A stretch of DNA of 64,000 bases from Acidimicrobiales bacterium (GTDB taxonomy: Bacteria > Actinomycetota > Acidimicrobiia > Acidimicrobiales > Poriferisodalaceae). Made by a program: the position numbers and the translations under genes. Under the pieces are notes generated by a model. The model was not told the origin of the DNA and searched no databases. It saw nothing but the letters and a program-made list of their open reading frames with translations. Positions 42,832-50,485 of this stretch are shown here, one piece after another. Every line of letters begins with the position of its first letter. Position 1 is the stretch's first letter. The stretch is from the NCBI GenBank assembly GCA_030743005.1, contig JASLTG010000008.1, positions 42,399 to 106,398 on the forward strand. The letters are read 5' to 3'.

Positions 42832-44469
42832 ATGCTCGGACACGACGCAGTCGCTCAAGCCCTTGTTGATCATGGAGTCGATACTGTCTTCGGCGTTCTC
42901 GGCGACGGCAATCTATTCATCGGCGAAAACCTGCAACGACAACATCGAGTCAACCTAGTTGGCGCTACCCACGAAGCTAACGCTGTTTGTATGGCTGAAG
43001 GCTGGGCCAAAGCTACGGGTCGGCTAGGGGTAGCAACCGTCACCCATGGGCCCGGCCTGACCAACACGATTACTGCCCTAGTTGAGGGGGTAAAGAACGA
43101 AACGCCCATGCTGTTAGTAGCTGGGGACACTCCAATCGAAAATGAACAACACCTTCAAAATCTTGACCAACACGCATTAGTCGTAGCAACGGGCGCAGGG
43201 TTTCAACCAGTTAGAAATGTCGAGACAATCGCTGAAGACGTATCAACCGCTGTGCGGCGAGCCCACGCCGAACGGCGACCAATTGTGGTGAACGTTCCGT
43301 TGAACATTGAGTGGGACGAAGTTGACTATGAACCACGCCCAGCCCTCAACTCCCCACCAGTCCGTTTAGCTCCTGACCCCGACCAACTCGAATCAGCCCT
43401 CGGCATCATCGCCTCATCTACGCGCCCCGTCATATTGGCCGGCCGTGGCGCTGTGTTGTCTGGAGCACGAGAAGTTCTCATCGAGCTCGGCGATGCGCTC
43501 GGTGCTCCATTGGCAACTTCGCTATTAGGTACCGGTTTCTTTAGCGATCAGCCGTTCAACCTTGGTATCCACGGAACCCTCAGCCACGAAATCGCAGGCG
43601 AAGCACTCGCAATGGCTGACTGTCTGATCGTCTTCGGAGCTTCACTCAACTTTTTCACAACCGATTATCAGAGCTTGCTGGCAGGCAAGCGAGTTGTGCA
43701 TGTGAATCTTGATCCAAGTCACATCGATCGGCACGCGACTGTTGATGCGGGGGTAGTTGGCGACGCAACGGTCGTTGCTGAAGCAATGATCGCACTCTTA
43801 AGAGAAGCTGAGCATCAGCCGTCCTCTTTTCGGACGGCGGACCTCGAAAAGAAGCTTCAGGAATTCGACCTCTCTAATTCATACGAAGACAAGAGTTACG
43901 ACGGAGCAGTCGATCCGCGGACATTGACCAGACAACTTGATGCTGGCCTGCCTCAAGATCGACAGGTCGTCGTCGACGCGGGAAGGTTCATGCTTGATGC
44001 TCTAACAATGTCCGTACCGAATCCACGAGATCTGGTCACCAGCCACGGATTCGGAGCCATTGGGTTGGGTATGTCCACTGCGATCGGAGCAGCAGTAGCG
44101 CACCCAACTCGCCCGACAGTGCTCTGCATCGGCGACGGCGGCTACATGATGGGTGGCCTCACCGAACTTTCTACCGCAGTGCACCTCGGCCTTGACCTCA
44201 TAGTGATCGTCTACAACGACGGGAGTTATGGGGCCGAACATATTCAGCTCGTAACCAAAGGCATGGATCCGGCAGCATCACTTCATGAATGGCCAGACTT
44301 CTGTGCTGTAGCTGAGAGCATGGGTTGTGATACGGCAAAAATTACGTGCCTCGACGATATAGATGCTGCGCTTGAGGTCGTGAAGAACCGCCAACCGGGC
44401 AGGCCTGTACTGATCGAAGCTTCCACCGATCCCGATGTGGTCTCCGCCATCTACGGGCACCACAGATGA
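42832..44469 (+). CDS. Thiamine-diphosphate-dependent enzyme, acetolactate synthase large-subunit/benzoylformate decarboxylase family
   Basis: 545 residues with three ThDP-family domains. The N-terminal pyrimidine domain carries the catalytic glutamate in GATHEANAVCMAEGWA. The middle domain starts near PVILAGRGAVLSGARE. The cofactor-binding domain has GDGGYMMGGLTELSTAVHLGLDLIVIVYND, the GDG...ND ThDP/Mg signature. Members form or cleave C-C bonds next to a carbonyl. AAGGAGA precedes the ATG. Its stop overlaps the next start as ATGA. The neighbouring CoA-transferase recalls the formyl-CoA transferase / oxalyl-CoA decarboxylase pair, but the substrate is not known. Confidence 0.92.
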   Translation: MLGHDAVAQALVDHGVDTVFGVLGDGNLFIGENLQRQHRVNLVGATHEANAVCMAEGWAKATGRLGVATVTHGPGLTNTITALVEGVKNETPMLLVAGDTPIENEQHLQNLDQHALVVATGAGFQPVRNVETIAEDVSTAVRRAHAERRPIVVNVPLNIEWDEVDYEPRPALNSPPVRLAPDPDQLESALGIIASSTRPVILAGRGAVLSGAREVLIELGDALGAPLATSLLGTGFFSDQPFNLGIHGTLSHEIAGEALAMADCLIVFGASLNFFTTDYQSLLAGKRVVHVNLDPSHIDRHATVDAGVVGDATVVAEAMIALLREAEHQPSSFRTADLEKKLQEFDLSNSYEDKSYDGAVDPRTLTRQLDAGLPQDRQVVVDAGRFMLDALTMSVPNPRDLVTSHGFGAIGLGMSTAIGAAVAHPTRPTVLCIGDGGYMMGGLTELSTAVHLGLDLIVIVYNDGSYGAEHIQLVTKGMDPAASLHEWPDFCAVAESMGCDTAKITCLDDIDAALEVVKNRQPGRPVLIEASTDPDVVSAIYGHHR

Positions 44470-45203
44470 GTGATACGACCATTGACTTATTGGATACTTA
44501 CGTTGGGATGCCTGACACCATGCAGGGCGGCTATGTCGCTGGCCTAGCTGCCGGCGACTCCGATGGCCCCATCAGGGTGCATATCCGCAAAGCTATGCAT
44601 CCTGGAGAGTCACTCGTTCGTAGTGTTGAAAACGACGACGCTTTGATACACCGAGACGGCGAACTGGTGATGTCGGCTTCTCTAGGCCCACTCCACGTTG
44701 CTGCGCGTTCACCGATAGCGCAAGACGCCATCAACGCAGCTATGGAACGTCCAATGGCGTGGGATCCGCCCTACCCGAATTGCATTGGCTGTGGGCATGA
44801 AGTTGATGGTCTGGGGGTCCGAATTCGACCACTGGGCGACGGCAGTCACGTTGCTGCCGTCTGGTCACCTGCTCCTCAATGGGCCGACCAGAACGGAATC
44901 ATTCCACGAGAATTCGTTTGGACCGCATTCGACTGCGTCACTGCGTATGTACTGTTCGTGGACCCGCCTGAAAAGTCTGGCGGTGGTGCCGTAACTGGCA
45001 ACATTGCGGCGGAGTTCTTTGACGACGTACGCGTTGGTGAAACATACACATTTCAGTCTTGGCGAGAACGCGACGACGACCGAAGCATTATCTGTGGTGG
45101 CGCACTGTATGGACCCGCTGGATTGGTTGCTGTAGCTGACCAAGAGATGGTTCGGACCAAAGACTGGGGATTTCAAGTACCGTCCGAACCTCTGGCCACA
45201 TAA
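44466..45203 (+). CDS. Hotdog-fold thioesterase-like protein
   Basis: 245 residues, probably two hotdog repeats. The N-terminal repeat is MPDTMQGGYVAGLAAG...HPGESLVRSV; the C-terminal one is FVWTAFDCVTAYVLFV...GEMRVGETY-like (NIAAEFFDDVRVGETYTFQSWRER). The linker carries PNCIGCGHE, a small CxxC that could bind metal. No catalytic assignment is possible. It is coupled by a four-base overlap to the ThDP gene and 30 bp upstream of the methyltransferase. Confidence 0.75.
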   Translation: MSDTTIDLLDTYVGMPDTMQGGYVAGLAAGDSDGPIRVHIRKAMHPGESLVRSVENDDALIHRDGELVMSASLGPLHVAARSPIAQDAINAAMERPMAWDPPYPNCIGCGHEVDGLGVRIRPLGDGSHVAAVWSPAPQWADQNGIIPREFVWTAFDCVTAYVLFVDPPEKSGGGAVTGNIAAEFFDDVRVGETYTFQSWRERDDDRSIICGGALYGPAGLVAVADQEMVRTKDWGFQVPSEPLAT

Positions 45204-45233
45204 GTCATTGGTAGACCCTGAAAGGATTGAGTG

Positions 45234-46040
45234 ATGGTTGCATCAGTCGAACAACATTACGGAAACGATGGAATTGTTGAACGGATCGTTGGAGCATTGA
45301 CGCAATCGGGTTTCGACATGGAGAACCTGGACCCCGATGTTTTAGCTGGAGCCGACGAGTTTCATATAGGCGGACGCGAGGGCACCATGCATGTTGCATC
45401 TGCCATCAACCTTGGTGACGGAGACGACCTACTTGATGTGGGTTGCGGGATCGGGGGGGCTGCTCGGTTCCTAGCCCATACCACTGGCGCATCTGTCACT
45501 GGAGTCGACTTAACACCCGAATTTATTGAGGCGGCTATCAAGCTGTCAGATTTGGTCGGCATGGGTGGTCATGTCGACTTCAAAGTGGGCTCAGCGACAG
45601 ATCTGCCCTTCATGGACAACATGTTTGATGCTGTAACCATGCTTCATGTCGGGATGAACATCGAAGACAAGAACCAGTTGATGCGCGAATTAGCGAGGGT
45701 TTGTCGCTCTCAAGGAACAGTCGTGGTCTATGACGTGACTACCACTGGAACAGGCGATCTTCCGTACCCAATGCCTTGGTCCTCTACCCCCGAGTTCAGC
45801 TTTCCTGAACCTGTTGAAACCTACGAGGAGGCAGCAGCAGCAGCAGGTCTAGAACATCTCGGAAGTTCAGACCACTATGACCTGGCTTTGGAGTTCTTTA
45901 ACGAACCTCCTGCTACCCCACCCCCAGTGTCACTGGGCCACCTGATGGGTCCCCGCATGTTGGAGATGAAAGACAACGCTGCTGAGGCTGTAAACCAGAA
46001 ACTAATTAGCCCAGTTCTTATGACTTTCAGGGTCCCTTGA
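45234..46040 (+). CDS. SAM-dependent class I methyltransferase
   Basis: 268 residues. The SAM-binding motif I is DDLLDVGCGIGGAARFLA, motif II VTGVDLTPEFIEAA, with the post-I GSATDLPFMDNMFDAVTMLHVGMNIEDK. This resembles the UbiE/coclaurine-type and sarcosine/glycine methyltransferases. ATG 45234 is chosen over GTG 45231 because AAAGGA then sits seven bases away. Last gene of the CaiB-ThuA-ThDP-hotdog run; it converges on the CnbZ-like gene with 2 bp between stops. Confidence 0.9.
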   Translation: MVASVEQHYGNDGIVERIVGALTQSGFDMENLDPDVLAGADEFHIGGREGTMHVASAINLGDGDDLLDVGCGIGGAARFLAHTTGASVTGVDLTPEFIEAAIKLSDLVGMGGHVDFKVGSATDLPFMDNMFDAVTMLHVGMNIEDKNQLMRELARVCRSQGTVVVYDVTTTGTGDLPYPMPWSSTPEFSFPEPVETYEEAAAAAGLEHLGSSDHYDLALEFFNEPPATPPPVSLGHLMGPRMLEMKDNAAEAVNQKLISPVLMTFRVP

Positions 46041-46042
46041 GT

Positions 46043-46798
46043 TCAAAGTATCTTCTCAGTAGTAACGCCTCTGACATCCATTTCGAAGGTTAGGCCTTCG
46101 ATGGGAGGGCGGGCGATGTACCAGTGCAAGCCAGCATTAACAGCTGGTCCGATGCGTTCCACCAACGTGTCCCCAGCCTGACTGAACCAGTCTTGGTCGC
46201 AGTACACGTCGATCACTGAACAGTCGGACCACTGGACTCCGATTGAGAACATCCGATCTTCCATCTCTTGGCAGACTTGTTCAACTCGTAGTCTCCAAGC
46301 ATCTTTGCCATCACGGTCTCTTGCCACGATGCTGCTGGGTTGAAGGTCGCTTTGATCCATCAGATCCCCAGCTCCGGCAACTACAAACGACGAAGTTTGG
46401 TTCTCTGATGCCTCTCTCACGTAACTGAAGGCGTGAAGCGTGGTTTCTTCTGGTGGATGATCAACGGGAGCAACATTGGTTCTGGCAATGGGGTTGTCAT
46501 CTCCATTGAGGAGGCCCCAATTGTTAAGAAGTGACCTGTACTCGTCGTTGAACTCTATAAAGCCTTCAAAAGAGTGTGGGCGTGGGCATCGAAGCTCGAT
46601 AGCGCAGAGCGCTGTTCGGTCGACACCATCACTTTCTGTAATTGCCTGAACACGATCGAAACCCTCGCGCCAAGGGACTGCTTCTGCCAGGGTGACGTGA
46701 ACTATCTCACTCCCCTGAGACGCCACTACTCCGCCTGAGTATGGGTCAATCCCTGGTACGTATGAGAATGGAGCTACCGGGCTAGGTCGCAGATTCAT
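46043..46798 (-). CDS. CnbZ-like (2-amino-5-chloromuconate deaminase) RidA-related protein
   Basis: 251 residues. The opening FSYVPGIDPYSGGVVAS, then VPWREGFDRVQAI, ALCAIELRCPRPHSFEGFIEFNDEYRSLL and NPIARTNVAPVDHPPEE...LHAFSYV match the wording I know for CnbZ-type deaminases, which have two RidA-like halves and were described in chloronitrobenzene degradation. The function in this organism is probably a related enamine hydrolysis; assignment is by memory of the family, not by search. No signal peptide. ATG start. Confidence 0.65.
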   Translation of the reverse strand: MNLRPSPVAPFSYVPGIDPYSGGVVASQGSEIVHVTLAEAVPWREGFDRVQAITESDGVDRTALCAIELRCPRPHSFEGFIEFNDEYRSLLNNWGLLNGDDNPIARTNVAPVDHPPEETTLHAFSYVREASENQTSSFVVAGAGDLMDQSDLQPSSIVARDRDGKDAWRLRVEQVCQEMEDRMFSIGVQWSDCSVIDVYCDQDWFSQAGDTLVERIGPAVNAGLHWYIARPPIEGLTFEMDVRGVTTEKIL

Positions 46799-46912
46799 AT
46801 CTACCTCTCATGGACTTGGATCATTCTTTCACTGTCGCTAACAGTTGATCCTGGATTGTTGGATTGAGATATCGAGTGCAATCAGGCGTCGGTCGCGACT
46901 ACGGTCCTGCCC

Positions 46913-47602
46913 ATGGGAGACATGGTTTCATTTGCAAGTAACGGACATGACGCCAGAGGACATCTGGCCTTACCTGCTAGCGGCTCTGGGCCGGCAGTCA
47001 TGGTGATTCAAGAATGGTGGGGCCTGAACCCACAAATGAAGGGAGTCGCTGACTATCTCGCTGACCAAGGGTTTGTCGCATTAGCTCCAGACCTCTATCA
47101 CGGCGAATTAGCTGGTCACGACGAGATGGATAAAGCCGGACAACTAATGACCGAGTTGCCTCCTGATCGCGCAGCTCGCGACATGAGCGGCGCTGTGGAT
47201 TTTTTACTTAACCACGACGCATCATCTGGATCAGGCGTCGGAGTCGTCGGGTTCTGTATGGGTGGTTTGCTCAGTTTCATGATCGCAGCTAATCGCGGTG
47301 ACGCGGTGAAGGCCGCTGTTCCGTTCTACGGTTTCCCCCAAGGGGACCAAGAACCAAGTTGGGAAGGTCTCACTGCAGCGGTTCAAGCACATATGGCATC
47401 GCCTGATGATTTTTTCCCACCTGAAGCCGCAGAAAATTTGGGGGAACGACTTAGGGAAATGGGTAAGGACGTTCAAATCACGATTCATGACGCAGGTCAC
47501 GGATTCATGAACGAAGAAAACCCGATGGGTGCTTTCGATGAAGGTCTGGCAGCTGAGCTTTGGCCGCAGGTTGTCGATTTTCTGCATTCCAAACTCGCCT
47601 AG
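46913..47602 (+). CDS. Dienelactone hydrolase family protein
   Basis: 229 residues. The family's triad residues are visible: nucleophilic cysteine in GVVGFCMGGLLSFM, histidine in IHDAGHGFMNEE, and a supporting acid near SPDDFFPP; the conserved glutamate that activates the cysteine is in VIQEWWGLNPQMKGVADYLA. Dienelactone hydrolase hydrolyses 4-carboxymethylenebut-2-en-4-olide in aromatic degradation, but many homologues are general carboxylesterases. ATG 46913. The adjacent CnbZ-like gene on the other strand may serve a similar aromatic route (inference). Confidence 0.9.
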   Translation: MGDMVSFASNGHDARGHLALPASGSGPAVMVIQEWWGLNPQMKGVADYLADQGFVALAPDLYHGELAGHDEMDKAGQLMTELPPDRAARDMSGAVDFLLNHDASSGSGVGVVGFCMGGLLSFMIAANRGDAVKAAVPFYGFPQGDQEPSWEGLTAAVQAHMASPDDFFPPEAAENLGERLREMGKDVQITIHDAGHGFMNEENPMGAFDEGLAAELWPQVVDFLHSKLA

Positions 47603-47696
47603 TCCCCTATCTGATGGGGTCGGTCCCCGTGACAGTTCCTCGTCGCGTAATACTTCGATAAACAGAAATTTCATATAACTAATATTCGTTTCAGAG

Positions 47697-48749
47697 ATGA
47701 ACCACCCATTTCAATCCGATCGATCAACGACTTTCGACTTTTCTGTCGGGCATTCAACTTTGAAAGCGAAGTGGGCTCGCAGAGCCAAAACTATTCCGGC
47801 TTTATTTGTTGCGTTCTTCCTCACCTGGATTCTTTTACCGGTCTTAGTAAGCCTTGTTTGCATACATGATCTTTTAAGAGACAGGACCTTTGCGAGAACT
47901 CGACTCACGTTGTTCGGGGCGTGGTGGCTCGCGATGGAGCTATTCGGAGTCTCGGCTGCATTTGCCTTATGGCTGGTTTTCGCGCCTCCTCGCCGATTGG
48001 GTAGCACAACTTCGCTGCGATTCCATAGCCGTCTTCAACAACTCTGGGCCAGAAGTCTGGCGTTTGGTGCCAAGTACGCAATCGGTTTTCGGTGGAGCGT
48101 TGAAGGGATTGAGTGCTTGCGGCCATCGGGTCCTCTAATTGTGTTGGCACGTCACGGCAGTCAGGGTGATGCGCTTCTTACTGCAGCTCTCCTAACTAAG
48201 GCGGGACGCCGGCTTCGGTTCGTTCTAAAAAGGCAACTTTTGACAGACCCTTGCCTTGACGTGGTTGGACACCGAATACCGAACTATTTCGTTGATAGGG
48301 ACTCATCTGACAACCATCAAGAGTTGTCAAACATCAACGTGCTTGCGGCCGATCTAGATGATGATGAAGCCCTGGTGATATTCCCCGAAGGGACACGGTT
48401 CTCTCCTACAAAACTTGTCAACGCGGTAGCTGCGGTGGCCGAAACCGCTCCAGCGAGAACAGCCGCAATTATGAATCTTCGTTCAGTTTTGCCTCTCCGA
48501 ACGGCAGGTACCTTGGCGGCACTTGAGGCAACTGAGGCAGACATAGTCATTTGTAACCATGTTGGAATTGATGACATTTCTTCGTTAAATCAACTTCGTG
48601 AAGCTGTGCCTCTTAGGCGCCCTCTGAAGTTCAAGCTATGGCGAACCCGTCGTTCAGATGTTCCCCCAAGACAGCGCGAAGACGAATTGATCAAATGGTT
48701 GGATCACCAATGGTCTGAGGTTGACGAATGGGTTACAAGAAATCAGTAA
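47697..48749 (+). CDS. Lysophospholipid acyltransferase (PlsC-like)
   Basis: 350 residues. Two N-terminal hydrophobic helices (about residues 33-58 and 74-96) precede the catalytic HxxxxD motif, ARHGSQGDALLTAALL (H153/D158), and the glycerol-binding FPEGTRFSPTK motif. These are the signatures of 1-acyl-sn-glycerol-3-phosphate acyltransferases. The long C-terminal part past the core is unusual for plain PlsC and suggests a membrane-bound acyltransferase of uncertain acceptor. It converges on the DUF1295 gene (6 bp between stops). Confidence 0.88.
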   Translation: MNHPFQSDRSTTFDFSVGHSTLKAKWARRAKTIPALFVAFFLTWILLPVLVSLVCIHDLLRDRTFARTRLTLFGAWWLAMELFGVSAAFALWLVFAPPRRLGSTTSLRFHSRLQQLWARSLAFGAKYAIGFRWSVEGIECLRPSGPLIVLARHGSQGDALLTAALLTKAGRRLRFVLKRQLLTDPCLDVVGHRIPNYFVDRDSSDNHQELSNINVLAADLDDDEALVIFPEGTRFSPTKLVNAVAAVAETAPARTAAIMNLRSVLPLRTAGTLAALEATEADIVICNHVGIDDISSLNQLREAVPLRRPLKFKLWRTRRSDVPPRQREDELIKWLDHQWSEVDEWVTRNQ

Positions 48750-48755
48750 CCGAGT

Positions 48756-49616
48756 TCACCAGAGTCGGGGTAGTAGCAGCGGCGTCGTCTTTTTGTATTG
48801 GTTGTAGGCAGGTTCGTGTCCCCATCGATGGTTAGCTCTGGCTTCCAACATTGGTGCTCCTGAAATTTTCATCAAGAGAAGCCACACAAAAACAGGTGAC
48901 AACAGTGTTATGTGTTGCCATCCACGCAGCGATGGCACCGCAGCTACGGCGATCCCGCTCCACAAAAGAATTTCGCCGAAATAGTTTGGGTGTCTCGATC
49001 TGGACCACAGGCCGCTCGATATGAACGAACTGTTGCCGGCAAGCCGGAATTCCTTCTTTTGTTGATCGGCTAGTACTTCGATGATCAGCCCTGTCGCCCA
49101 TATGAGGAGGCCAGAGATTTCGACTAAACCAAGAGGTTGGGCATTCTGGTCGCCGATGACTGTCACGGCAGCAGACGCGGTGACAACCACCCAGGTGCCT
49201 TGCAAGGTCCATGTCATGAGGAACCAGAAAAAATCTTTCTTCATGGCTTTAAAACGGTTGTCGGTTCCAACTGTTCGGACCCGAGATGAGAGAAAGGTCC
49301 CTAACCGGGCAGCCCACACAATCACAGCGCATGCGAGAGCGACATCGAGCGCTCCGATGGAACGCTTTGATATCACCACTGATATGAGCGCGACCGAAAC
49401 AAAGGTCGCCGATCCCATTAGGTCAAAGAACCGTTCAGATTGTCGTCGCCAGGCAAACGCGAAGGCGATCCATTGCAAGACAAACGCGATTCCGGCAGCT
49501 ACTAGCAAGGTGGGTAATTGCCCGTCGCTCCAAGTGCTGCCAACGCCACCAAAGACAAACACGGCCGCCAAGCCGAGTCCTAATACGATTCCTAGAAGTG
49601 ACGTCTTCCTACTCAC
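48756..49616 (-). CDS. DUF1295 (steroid 5-alpha-reductase-like) integral membrane protein
   Basis: 286 residues with about seven membrane helices. The C-terminal signature SSGLWSRSRHPNYFGEILLWSGIAV and the final YNQYKKTTPLLLPRLW define the DUF1295/isoprenylcysteine methyltransferase-like superfamily, which reduces or methylates lipophilic substrates. The GTG start lacks a good ribosome site. It lies just downstream of the CarH-like regulator on the same strand, and the whole run may be one regulated cluster. Confidence 0.87.
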   Translation of the reverse strand: MSRKTSLLGIVLGLGLAAVFVFGGVGSTWSDGQLPTLLVAAGIAFVLQWIAFAFAWRRQSERFFDLMGSATFVSVALISVVISKRSIGALDVALACAVIVWAARLGTFLSSRVRTVGTDNRFKAMKKDFFWFLMTWTLQGTWVVVTASAAVTVIGDQNAQPLGLVEISGLLIWATGLIIEVLADQQKKEFRLAGNSSFISSGLWSRSRHPNYFGEILLWSGIAVAAVPSLRGWQHITLLSPVFVWLLLMKISGAPMLEARANHRWGHEPAYNQYKKTTPLLLPRLW

Positions 49617-49669
49617 AGGATCGATCTGATTTCTCGTCGCTGTTCGGGGTCCGACCGGGACATGAATAG

Positions 49670-50485
49670 TTAGGAAGCACTGAGTTGTTCCAACTGTTCC
49701 AACATTGCTGGAAAGCCGTCGATTGACAAAACGTTGTCAGGCAAGCCAGACCAAACGCCGCCTACCATGATCGGCAACTTGGGTAGTGCTTCATTTATCC
49801 CGTTGACTGTTTCGAAGACCGCTGCCTGTGGCGTAGAACTGACGGTACTCAGCACAAGTGCTGCAAGTTCATCGGTTGAGATTGCTGCTTGAACAATCGT
49901 GTCTACTGGTGTGTCAGCTCCCAGATTTGTAGGACTGAAGCCGCGGCTACGAATGAGTTCTGCGCAAATGGCCGCTGGCAAGCCGTGAGTCTCCAATGGT
50001 GGGCAAGCGATGAGGACACTCCCCCGTTTGCGACCGCGACGCTGAGGAAGACTTTGGAGGCGTCCGAGTATCGACAAAACGATGCTTGAGGCTCGATGTT
50101 CTTCGTATACCTGAAGCTGGCCACGAGCCCATTCATCTCCAACCGAACGAAGCGCTGGCACAACGACCTCACAAATTACGTCCTCAACACCGACGCCGAC
50201 ATCTAACGCTCCGTGAATTACTGACCAGGAACCTGATTGATCTCCCGCGACAAGTGCTTGAAGGAACAGGTCTGATTTCTTTCCGAGTGCCCTGTGTCCT
50301 CTGCCCGCCGGGGCGGGTTCGACTGAAGAGAGCTTGTCTAGATCTATTTTTGATATTTGCCAACTGCCATCATTTTTCTGTGCCGCAAGTTTGCCTGAAC
50401 GAACATATTTATAGACAGTCATGTAGTGAAGGCCGAGGTGTTCAGCGGCTTCACTGAGGCTGAGCATTTTGGTGCTGTTACTCAT
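49670..50485 (-). CDS. CarH-like cobalamin-binding transcription regulator with excisionase-type HTH
   Basis: 271 residues. Residues 8-52 are a winged helix of the excisionase/MerR type (LSLSEAAEHLGLHYMTVYKYVRSGKL). A four-helix cap follows with the W-x9-EH motif (W119...E129-H130) and then a Rossmann B12-binding domain with E165-T-H167 and LGADTPVD, as in the adenosylcobalamin photoreceptor CarH. H167 would be the lower cobalt ligand. The residue after W119 is alanine where Thermus CarH has the light-state histidine ligand. ATG overlaps the P450-ABC1 stop (ATGA). It likely represses its own cluster in the dark (inference). Confidence 0.9.
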   Translation of the reverse strand: MSNSTKMLSLSEAAEHLGLHYMTVYKYVRSGKLAAQKNDGSWQISKIDLDKLSSVEPAPAGRGHRALGKKSDLFLQALVAGDQSGSWSVIHGALDVGVGVEDVICEVVVPALRSVGDEWARGQLQVYEEHRASSIVLSILGRLQSLPQRRGRKRGSVLIACPPLETHGLPAAICAELIRSRGFSPTNLGADTPVDTIVQAAISTDELAALVLSTVSSTPQAAVFETVNGINEALPKLPIMVGGVWSGLPDNVLSIDGFPAMLEQLEQLSAS

